This document shows, in pieces, positions 7,136 through 12,794 of a stretch of 12,794 nt of DNA; positions within the stretch are counted from its first letter, which is position 1, and the number at the start of each line of letters is the position of its first letter. Below the pieces are notes generated by a model. It was not told the origin of the DNA. It searched no databases and saw only the letters and a list, made by a program, of their open reading frames with translations. Position numbers and translations under genes: made by a program. The stretch is from SIG452 sp045580405. Its GTDB lineage: Bacteria; Bacillota; Clostridia; UMGS1840. The stretch lies in NCBI GenBank assembly GCA_045580405.1, contig JAZNNT010000110.1:1-12794 (forward strand), written 5' to 3'.

Positions 7136-8202
7136 ATCTTTCGTTTTGAGAGAATGCTTAATAACACCGGAATCCCTACCGTAAAGGGTACAAATATCAG
7201 AGAAATGATATGGTAGTATGGAGATAAATCCGATGGAATGATTCCTGTGATATACAAAACAAACATAAAAATAACAGCTGAAAATGCTGTTATTTTTTTT
7301 GTGTTTTTGGAAGAAACTTTAAATTCTTCCAGCAGTTTGCAGACTCCTTTTACGCTAACCAGTAAGCAAATTCCACTATATAAGATATCACAGAAGGAAT
7401 AGGAGAGAGTAATCAACGATTCTGCCTTTTCCACTAAAACTCCCACCTTTACCAAGGAGGCTGCAAAATAGGTGGGGAACTTGGTTTGCTGCAGAAGTTC
7501 GACCCCCAGTAAGTTCACGTTAAACAGATAAACCAGCGCAAACAAAATGGTAGTAAATATGGCTGCTTTGATTGATATTTTACCGATTTTTTCAGGACGT
7601 TGAAAATGGTCAAGTAAAACCCACAAAAAGAGAATCTCTGCAAATGGAGAACAGAAAACCTGCCATCCCTGCTCAAATAACTGTGAGAAGGAAGATGGTA
7701 GCGGGATCGTAATTTCCCGGATTTCTTTGATGCCCATAATCAACAGCAAAAGGATTGATGCAACCACAACGGGCAGAATAATCTGGGCATATCGACCTAC
7801 TGTTTTGATTCCTTTGAAGCACAGATATACTGTTAGAAGCAGCACAATGAATATTCCCACTGTGATAGGGAAGTTGTTTGCAGTGGACGAACGGATAAAA
7901 TCCATATAATTTACAACGCTTAAAAAACATGCCAAAAAACTGTATATCACTAAAAGAACAAGAAACAGAATATATCCCGCTTTTCCGAACAGCTCACGTG
8001 TTGCCCCAAAGAAGCTTATGCTACTATTTCTTTTTGCAAACTGCTGAAAAAAGAGTGCAAATAAAACAAATAAACCGAGACTTAAAAAAACGGCAAGATA
8101 GCCTGTTTTTGCGCTATCGCCACCTCCACCGATTCCTGATAACACATTGCCCAGCAAAAATGCCAGAATCAGTGAAAAGCCCTGCTGTTCTGTTAATTTC
8201 AT
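7102..8202 (-). CDS. gerAB: GerAB-type spore germination permease subunit
   Basis: A 366-residue, very hydrophobic protein with about ten membrane helices, a member of the GerAB/YndE spore germination branch of the APC superfamily. The N-terminus (MKLTEQQGFSLILAFLLGN) and the spacing of helices match the family, and its length (about 360) is normal. GerAB sits in the inner membrane of the spore and forms the germinant-binding part of the GerA receptor. It is the third gene of the operon: ATG 8202 overlaps the gerAC stop (ATGA). Its stop at 7102-7104 lies inside radC on the other strand. The last 65 or so codons contain the + strand terminator hairpin. Germinant specificity cannot be read from the sequence. 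Confidence 0.92.
   Translation of the reverse strand: MKLTEQQGFSLILAFLLGNVLSGIGGGGDSAKTGYLAVFLSLGLFVLFALFFQQFAKRNSSISFFGATRELFGKAGYILFLVLLVIYSFLACFLSVVNYMDFIRSSTANNFPITVGIFIVLLLTVYLCFKGIKTVGRYAQIILPVVVASILLLLIMGIKEIREITIPLPSSFSQLFEQGWQVFCSPFAEILFLWVLLDHFQRPEKIGKISIKAAIFTTILFALVYLFNVNLLGVELLQQTKFPTYFAASLVKVGVLVEKAESLITLSYSFCDILYSGICLLVSVKGVCKLLEEFKVSSKNTKKITAFSAVIFMFVLYITGIIPSDLSPYYHIISLIFVPFTVGIPVLLSILSKRKIQNKSSCSKKL
7267..7300 (+). terminator. Intrinsic terminator of the radC operon, inside gerAB
   Basis: A nine-base perfect stem AATAACAGC (7270-7278) pairs with GCTGTTATT (7286-7294) around a seven-base loop. Three more A-T pairs extend it if the flanking A and T runs are used, and a run of T continues to 7300. 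It lies 132 bases after the radC stop on the + strand. The same DNA encodes part of GerAB on the other strand. The minus-strand U-tract after the stem is short (three T), so it should act mainly in the + direction. Confidence 0.8.
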
Positions 8203-8795
8203 AGGTCGCCTTCTTTCTGTTCGCTATGTTCTGGAGGGCGAAGATAAAATCCGTTATCGGAAACAAAAACATTTGGAATTTCTATGCTTTTGCTTGGATT
8301 TTTGATTAATTGATATAATTTGAAAGTTTGAGAATCCGCTGTTTTTTTGACTTGTGCATCAATTTCCACAGCAAAGGAATTTTCCGCTTGCAAAAACTTT
8401 TCTTTTGGTAAATCGGTCTCTAATACAAAGATATCTGCAGGAAGTATCCTCATATCAAATAGCACTTTTAATTCTTCTATTTCGGGATTTTTCATCAATA
8501 AAACTTTAGCACGGGAATAATAAAGAGGTGTTTGTGATTGGGTTTCCAGTTTTTTAAATAATTCATTCAGATTTGTGGCTGTAGTGCGAATTATTTTTGC
8601 CTGAGGATTGCTGTTTTGAGCTTGTCCTGAAAATTCCAGACAGTCGGCAAGAATGCTGTAGCCCTGTGGGGAACTCTCAAGGAAAAAACCGGTCACAACT
8701 GATAAAGTGCCAAGCTCATTCTGTTGGGTGCAGCCGGTCTGTATGCCCAAAGTCAGCATCCAAAGAGAGATCAGAAACATTTTTAGTATTCTCAT
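8199..8795 (-). CDS. gerAC: Short GerAC-type spore germination lipoprotein
   Basis: A 198-residue predicted lipoprotein. The first 21 residues are a hydrophobic signal peptide ending in QTG with lipidated Cys22, then NELGTLSVVTGFFLE, the start of the Ger(x)C N-terminal domain. Later segments (a TTATNLNELFKKLE helix, LYYSRAKVLLM, FDMRILPADIFVLE) also match this domain in order. Typical GerAC proteins have about 370-400 residues with a C-terminal domain; here the protein ends shortly after a GFYLRPPE segment, so the usual C-terminal domain is absent. ATG 8795 overlaps the gerAA stop (ATGA). An in-frame extension to 9044 exists but lies antisense-free within gerAA coding DNA and does not resemble the family. 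It is the second gene of the operon, unlike the usual A-B-C order. Confidence 0.85.
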   Translation of the reverse strand: MRILKMFLISLWMLTLGIQTGCTQQNELGTLSVVTGFFLESSPQGYSILADCLEFSGQAQNSNPQAKIIRTTATNLNELFKKLETQSQTPLYYSRAKVLLMKNPEIEELKVLFDMRILPADIFVLETDLPKEKFLQAENSFAVEIDAQVKKTADSQTFKLYQLIKNPSKSIEIPNVFVSDNGFYLRPPEHSEQKEGDL

Positions 8796-10219
8796 TTTTT
8801 CACCTTGCTTTTTCCTCTTAAAAACTGGTAAGGTCCACGGATGTAAATGTCCATAAGGTTTCCTTTTTTGGGTAACATTTCTTCCAGATAGTTTTCTCCT
8901 GAAACCGTGATATCTGATAAATGAATCAGCAATGCAATGGCACCCAGAACAACACCGTAAATCCCTAAAAAGGATGCCGCTATCAACACAATCAGCCGAA
9001 TCAGGATTAAAGGTCCTCGCATCTGTGGTAACACATTGGTGCAAAGTCCGCTGATTGCAACGATAATAATGGCAGGGATTGAGATAAAATTAGCTTCCAC
9101 TGCGGTCTGCCCTAAAATTAAAGCACCTGCAATGCTTAAGGTTTGCCCGATAACGGAAGGAGTTCGGGTGGATGCCTCTCTTAAAATCTCAAAAAACAGA
9201 AAGAAAATAAGCAATTCCATCGTGGCAGAAAAAGGCACATTCATCCGACTGCTGCTGATACTGTAGAGCAGTTTTTCAGGCAAAATTTCCAATTGAAATT
9301 TTACCGATGCTAGATAGATTGCAGGCAAAAAAATAGCGATAAAAAACGAGATATAACGCAGCAAGCGGGAAATGGAGCCGTAATAGAAATTTATGCTGTA
9401 ATCATCTGTGGAGGAAAAGTATTCATGAAATAAAAAAGGTAGGGTGATTACCTGCGGTGTTCCGTCTGCTAAAATGGCGATTCTGCCTTCCATCAGCTTA
9501 TGACAAACCACATCGGGACGCTCAGTGGAACCTGTGGTTTTGAAAGGAGAAAAAGGCTTGTCTTTTATCATTTCTGAGAGCTGGTTGGTATCTGTTAAGC
9601 CGTTGGTGATAATATCCTGCAAACGGGACCTGATTTTTTGAATCAGCTGTGGGTGGCAGATGCCGTCAATATATGCCATAATCACTGTGGTTTTCGTTTG
9701 GCTTCCCATGGTGAAGCTTTCTAACTTCAGATTCTCATTTTTAAGCCTTCTCATAATCAGAGCAGTATTAAAAAGAATCAGTTCACAAAAGCCTTCTCTT
9801 GGTCCTTTTAGGGTCTTTTCATTTTCCGGTTCAGATACGGTTCGTGTGGCAGGAAATCTGGCATTGACGGCCAACGGAGTGTCATATCCGTCTAAGAAAA
9901 AAATCACATCCCCTGAGAATAAACGCTTGGTTAGTTCAGCTGCATCTTGTAGGGGAACAACGTCGTTGGATTGAAAAACACTATTTCGTAAAAAAAGGAT
10001 TTTGTTTTCTTGCTTGGAAATCAGCGAATTTCGCACAAACGGTTTTACCACATAGTCATTTACCAAACTGGCTCCGACCAACCCGTCTGAGAAAATTGCC
10101 ATTCCTCTGATGTCAGGACAGGCAGCATTTTCCAGATAACGAAAAACTACCATACAATTTCCTTGAAATTTTTCTTGAAAACGGGCGATATTTTCGTCCA
10201 ATTTTGCACTGAAAACCAT
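8792..10219 (-). CDS. gerAA: GerAA-type spore germination receptor subunit
   Basis: A 475-residue GerA-family subunit, the signalling component of the germinant receptor in the spore inner membrane. The cytoplasmic N-terminal domain (1-280) contains the conserved GPREGFCE segment (139-146) followed by RRLKNENLKLE. The membrane domain (about 285-435) has the family motif REASTRTPSVIGQ (347-359) and a segment ending LGQTAVEAN. Length is normal. ATG 10219 has a very strong ribosome binding site, AAAAAAGGGGG, seven bases upstream. It is the first gene of a three-gene operon and overlaps gerAC by ATGA. It is divergent from asnS, with a possible SigG promoter immediately upstream. The presence of this operon is the main evidence that the organism makes endospores. 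Confidence 0.95.
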   Translation of the reverse strand: MVFSAKLDENIARFQEKFQGNCMVVFRYLENAACPDIRGMAIFSDGLVGASLVNDYVVKPFVRNSLISKQENKILFLRNSVFQSNDVVPLQDAAELTKRLFSGDVIFFLDGYDTPLAVNARFPATRTVSEPENEKTLKGPREGFCELILFNTALIMRRLKNENLKLESFTMGSQTKTTVIMAYIDGICHPQLIQKIRSRLQDIITNGLTDTNQLSEMIKDKPFSPFKTTGSTERPDVVCHKLMEGRIAILADGTPQVITLPFLFHEYFSSTDDYSINFYYGSISRLLRYISFFIAIFLPAIYLASVKFQLEILPEKLLYSISSSRMNVPFSATMELLIFFLFFEILREASTRTPSVIGQTLSIAGALILGQTAVEANFISIPAIIIVAISGLCTNVLPQMRGPLILIRLIVLIAASFLGIYGVVLGAIALLIHLSDITVSGENYLEEMLPKKGNLMDIYIRGPYQFLRGKSKVKK

Positions 10220-10241
10220 AAAAAATACCCCCTTTTTTGTT

Positions 10242-10270
10242 TATTTTGGAGAAATTCAAAAAAATTATGC
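10242..10270 (-). promoter_or_regulatory. Possible forespore (SigG-type) promoter of the ger operon
   Basis: On the minus strand GCATA (10270-10266) is followed after exactly 17 bases by CAAAATA (10248-10242). The SigG consensus is roughly gHATR, 17-18 bp, CATnnTA, so the -35 fits fully and the -10 misses one base. Start of transcription would fall near 10235, giving a leader of about 15 bases holding the ribosome binding site. Ger receptor operons are known SigG targets. The region is AT-rich, so a chance match is possible. Confidence 0.45.
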
Positions 10271-10296
10271 AAAAATTTAAAAAAAATTGCAAAAAA
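10258..10296. other. Phased A-tracts between divergent ger and asnS promoters
   Basis: Four runs of A on the + strand (10258-10264, 10271-10275, 10279-10286, 10291-10296) have centres about 12, 9.5 and 11 bp apart, close to one helical turn each. Phased A-tracts bend DNA and, placed upstream of a -35 region, act as UP elements. They lie upstream of the asnS extended -10 promoters and partly overlap the proposed ger -35 region. Two TGCAAAAA copies 20 bp apart are part of the pattern. Confidence 0.5.
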
Positions 10297-10319
10297 GACT
10301 TCCTTTTACGATTTTATTA

Positions 10320-10328
10320 TGTTATAAT
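10320..10328 (+). promoter_or_regulatory. asnS promoter P1 (extended -10)
   Basis: TGTTATAAT, a perfect TATAAT at 10323-10328 with a TG extension. The -35 position at 10300-10305 reads TTCCTT, a poor match, so it would depend on the extended -10 and the upstream A-tracts. Start would be near 10335, leaving an 80-base leader, too short for a T-box. Confidence 0.6.
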
Positions 10329-10347
10329 AAAATATCACTTTATGGAT

Positions 10348-10356
10348 TGATATAAT
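10348..10356 (+). promoter_or_regulatory. asnS promoter P2 (extended -10)
   Basis: TGATATAAT, a second perfect TATAAT (10351-10356) with a TG extension, 28 bp downstream of P1. No good -35 box lies 16-18 bp upstream. Start would be near 10363, about 50 bases before the asnS ATG. Confidence 0.4.
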
Positions 10357-10414
10357 TATATACCAAATCCGGCTGAATCTTGTTATGAAAAAAGAATAGA
10401 TATGGAGGAAGACC

Positions 10415-11806
10415 ATGCGTACCACAGAAATCAAAGAACTCTACAAAACACACACAACGTTAGATAATCAGGAAGTGTTTGTCACCGGTTGGGTAAGAAC
10501 CATCCGTGATTCCAAAGCTTTCGGTTTTATCGAACTAAACGACGGCACATTTTTTAAGAACATTCAGATTGTGTTCAGTCAGGACAAATTAGATAACTAT
10601 GCTGAAATTGCTGCATTGAATGTCGGCGCAGCCTTAAGAGTCAGAGGGGTTCTTCTGGAAACTCCCGAATCCAAACAGCCTTTTGAAATTCAGGCAGAAG
10701 AAATCATCATTGAAGGAACCTCCACTCCCGATTATCCTTTGCAGAAAAAACGCCACAGTGTGGAATATCTTCGCCAGATTGCACATTTGCGTCCCCGTTC
10801 CAATCTGTTTTCTGCGGTATTTCGCATTCGTTCCATGGTTGCCTTTGCAATTCACCAGTTCTTTAACGAACGCGGCTTTGTGTATGTGCATACTCCCATC
10901 ATCACCGGTAGTGACTGCGAAGGTGCAGGGGAAATGTTTAGAGTAACCACTTTGGATTTAAACGATTTGCCCGTGAAAGACGGCAAAGTAGATTTTTCCG
11001 AAGACTTTTTCGGAAAATCCACCAACTTAACCGTTTCCGGACAGTTGAACGTGGAAACTTACGCAATGGCATTTAAAAAAGTGTATACTTTCGGTCCTAC
11101 CTTCCGTGCAGAAAATTCCAACACCAGCCGTCATGCAGCAGAATTTTGGATGATTGAACCGGAAATTGCCTTTGCAGATTTAAACGACGATATGGAATTG
11201 GCGGAGGCAATGCTCAAATACATTATCCGCTACGTTTTAGAAAATGCTCCCGAAGAAATGGAATTTTTCAATAACTTCGTGGATAAAACCCTCTTAGAAC
11301 GTCTGAACTTCGTTGCAAACTCCGATTTCGGCAGAGTAACCTACACCGAAGCAGTTGAAATTTTAGAAAATTGCGGTGAAAAATTTGAGTATCCCGTAAA
11401 ATGGGGGATCGACTTGCAGACTGAGCACGAACGTTATTTGACCGAAACCGTGTTCAAAAAACCTATTTTCGTGACTGACTATCCCAAGGATATCAAAGCG
11501 TTTTATATGCGTTTGAATGATGACGGTAAAACCGTCGCTGCAATGGATTGCTTAGTTCCCGGCGTTGGTGAAATTATCGGCGGCAGCCAGAGCGAAGAAA
11601 GACTAGATGTTCTTCTGGCACGTATGAAGGAAATGGGCTTAAACGAAGAGGACTATGGCTTCTATCTGGATTTAAGAAAATACGGTTCCAACAAACACGC
11701 AGGCTATGGCTTAGGCTTTGAACGTGCGATTATGTATATCACCGGCATGTCAAACATCCGTGATGTGCTTCCGTTCCCCAGTACGGCCCGCACTGCCCAA
11801 TTTTAA
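10415..11806 (+). CDS. asnS: Asparaginyl-tRNA synthetase
   Basis: A complete 463-residue class IIb aminoacyl-tRNA synthetase that charges tRNA-Asn with asparagine. The N-terminal OB anticodon-binding domain spans about 15-105 (VFVTGWVRTIRDSKAFGFIELNDG). The class II core has motif 1 around 138-160 (ERGFVYVHTPIITGSDCEGAGEMF), motif 2 TFRAENSNTSRHAAEFWMIEPE, and motif 3 GYGLGFERAIMYITGM. The TFRAENSNTSRH wording separates AsnRS from AspRS. The extra stretch between EMF and the SGQLNVE segment is common in Firmicutes AsnRS. The C-terminal tail reads PFPSTARTAQF where most family members have PFPRTPxxAxF, so the Arg is missing. ATG 10415 follows GGAGG with six bases of spacing. Promoters are at 10320 and 10348. 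The TPR gene follows after 38 bp. Confidence 0.97.
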   Translation: MRTTEIKELYKTHTTLDNQEVFVTGWVRTIRDSKAFGFIELNDGTFFKNIQIVFSQDKLDNYAEIAALNVGAALRVRGVLLETPESKQPFEIQAEEIIIEGTSTPDYPLQKKRHSVEYLRQIAHLRPRSNLFSAVFRIRSMVAFAIHQFFNERGFVYVHTPIITGSDCEGAGEMFRVTTLDLNDLPVKDGKVDFSEDFFGKSTNLTVSGQLNVETYAMAFKKVYTFGPTFRAENSNTSRHAAEFWMIEPEIAFADLNDDMELAEAMLKYIIRYVLENAPEEMEFFNNFVDKTLLERLNFVANSDFGRVTYTEAVEILENCGEKFEYPVKWGIDLQTEHERYLTETVFKKPIFVTDYPKDIKAFYMRLNDDGKTVAAMDCLVPGVGEIIGGSQSEERLDVLLARMKEMGLNEEDYGFYLDLRKYGSNKHAGYGLGFERAIMYITGMSNIRDVLPFPSTARTAQF

Positions 11807-11844
11807 ACCACATTATCATATTTCGTCAGGAAGGATGAAAAAGG

Positions 11845-12600
11845 ATGCAATTTCTCGGATATATTTTGTTTGCCGTTGTTGTATTTTACTTGTTCAAAAA
11901 ACGTTCTCTCATTCCGTATCGGAAGGGTGTGCGTGAGGTTCTCTCCGGGGATACCACCTCGGGTATGGAGCAGCTCAGAAAAGCTTATCAACAGGGGTTA
12001 ACCCCTGCTCAAAGGATTCAGGTGGCATATGCCGAACTGAAATTTGGTGAAGAGAGAGAGGCAAAAAAAATACTGAATCTTTTGCTGATGGATTCCAAAG
12101 CGAAGCCCGCTGTGAAAGGGCAGGCAAGATGTATGATGGCAATTATCGCTTTGCAGAATAAGGAAATTATAGAAGCTAAAGAAATTTTAGAATCCATCAA
12201 AGAAAGTGGCTATGTAAACAGTAATTTCTATGCGACTTATGGATATATGGCAATTCTCACGGAAGATGCAGAGTATGCCGAAAAGGCAAACGAAGAAGCT
12301 TACCGGTACAATCCGGATCATACCGTGATTTGCGATAATTACGGATTATACCTTTTCCAAAAAGGGGATTACGGGAAAGCTAAAGAAATTTACGATAGCT
12401 TAATCGATAAGAATCCCACTTTTCCGGAAGCGTATTACAATTATGCCTGTGTTTTAGAAAAAACAGGCGAATATGAAAAAGCAATTGAAATGTTAGAGGA
12501 ATCTTTGAATCAGGATTTCTCCGGTGTGACCACCATTCGCAGAGGCGCGGCGGAAGCATACCTCCAAAGTTTAAAGAATCAAGTGGCAAAAGAACAATAG
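11845..12600 (+). CDS. Membrane-anchored tetratricopeptide (TPR) protein
   Basis: A 251-residue protein with an N-terminal membrane helix (residues 3-17, then KKR, so the rest is probably cytoplasmic) and a body of TPR-like helical hairpins. The clearest repeats are at 165-194 (YGLYLFQKGDYGKAKEIYD onward) and 199-226 (ACVLEKTGEYEKAIEMLEES). Weaker ones lie at about 36-80, 95-120 and 130-157. TPR arrays bind proteins; the partner is unknown. AGGAAGG at 11828-11834 lies ten bases before ATG 11845. It sits 38 bp after asnS and 26 bp before purL with no promoter or terminator visible, so it is likely in the same transcript. No specific function can be assigned. Confidence 0.85.
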   Translation: MQFLGYILFAVVVFYLFKKRSLIPYRKGVREVLSGDTTSGMEQLRKAYQQGLTPAQRIQVAYAELKFGEEREAKKILNLLLMDSKAKPAVKGQARCMMAIIALQNKEIIEAKEILESIKESGYVNSNFYATYGYMAILTEDAEYAEKANEEAYRYNPDHTVICDNYGLYLFQKGDYGKAKEIYDSLIDKNPTFPEAYYNYACVLEKTGEYEKAIEMLEESLNQDFSGVTTIRRGAAEAYLQSLKNQVAKEQ

Positions 12601-12626
12601 AAAGGATATTTAGCAGGAGTCAGGTT

Positions 12627-12794
12627 ATGGAAATTTTCAGAATTTATGCAGAAAAAAAGGACGGATTTGATATTGCTGCCAAATCCTGTTGCAAGGATTT
12701 AAGAGAAAACTTAAACATCAAGGAGCTTACCAAGGTTCGTATGTTGGTTCGCTATGATATTTGCGGTATCACCAAAGAAGAATACGAAAAAGCA
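12627..12794 (+). CDS. purL: Phosphoribosylformylglycinamidine synthase, N-terminal start (partial)
   Basis: The first 56 codons of a gene that runs off the right edge. The sequence starts MEIFRIYAEKKDGFDIAAKS and continues with an NLNIKELTKVRMLVRYDICGI segment. This is the PurS-like N-terminal domain of the long (about 1,200-residue) single-chain FGAM synthase used by many Clostridia, which converts FGAR to FGAM with glutamine and ATP in purine synthesis. A stand-alone PurS would be about 80 residues and start differently, but with only 56 residues visible the choice rests on similarity recalled by eye. AGGAG at 12615-12619 is seven bases before ATG 12627. The gap to the TPR gene is 26 bp. 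Confidence 0.75.
   Translation, partial: MEIFRIYAEKKDGFDIAAKSCCKDLRENLNIKELTKVRMLVRYDICGITKEEYEKA

Noticed and set aside
7929..8204. Long open frame antisense to gerAB (and similar frames opposite gerAA, asnS and ligA)
   Set aside because: No ribosome binding site, no recognisable protein features, and each lies fully opposite a well-supported gene. These are shadow frames.
8796..9044. Upstream in-frame extension of gerAC
   Set aside because: It lies wholly inside gerAA on the same strand in another frame and has no signal-peptide character. The ATG at 8795 gives a lipoprotein signal and a perfect ATGA overlap.
10329..10414. T-box riboswitch in the asnS leader
   Set aside because: The leader from either promoter is at most about 80 bases, with no T-box core sequence or terminator hairpin before the start codon.
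11992..12007. Perfect 16-bp palindrome CAGGGGTTAACCCCTG inside the TPR gene
   Set aside because: It is a single copy within coding DNA, far from any start, and could arise by chance in a window of this size. There is no loop or T-run to make it a terminator.

Overview
The window looks like a chromosomal segment of an endospore-forming member of the Clostridia (Firmicutes), probably an uncultured gut-type lineage. The evidence is a complete GerA-type germinant receptor operon, AT-rich intergenic DNA with TATAAT-type promoters, strong purine-rich ribosome binding sites, tight operons with ATGA stop/start overlaps, and Clostridia-style neighbours (DUF5711 and CvpA proteins, long AsnRS, long-form PurL). 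No tRNA, rRNA, CRISPR array or insertion sequence is visible. No gene-free stretch exceeds 300 bases; the longest is the 195-base divergent region at 10220-10414.

Left part (1-4091, + strand): the end of an ABC transporter ATPase, then an ABC-2 permease that stops after 82 residues. Its DNA runs directly into the body of a DUF5711 membrane-anchored protein that has no start codon of its own. This looks like a deletion junction, or an assembly error, that removed the rest of the permease and the start of the DUF5711 gene. A CvpA-family membrane protein and the NAD-dependent DNA ligase ligA follow.

Middle (4092-7300, + strand): a well-formed promoter (TTGATT, 17 bp, TATAAT with a TG extension) opens a compact four-gene operon. 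It holds a divergent imidazoleglycerol-phosphate dehydratase (HisB-type) relative with altered metal and phosphate ligands, a large-cap HAD phosphatase, an orphan beta subunit of class I fumarase/tartrate dehydratase, and RadC. An intrinsic terminator for this operon lies about 130 bp beyond radC, inside the oppositely oriented gerAB coding sequence. The operon is not part of a histidine cluster, and it is the most unusual unit here.

Right-middle (7102-10219, - strand): germination operon in the order gerAA-gerAC-gerAB, every junction overlapping by ATGA. The GerAC lipoprotein is about half the usual length. A possible forespore SigG-type promoter lies just upstream of gerAA.

Right end (10320-12794, + strand): asnS with two extended -10 promoters, a membrane-anchored TPR protein, and the first 56 codons of phosphoribosylformylglycinamidine synthase (purL). 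Helically phased A-tracts lie between the divergent ger and asnS promoters.
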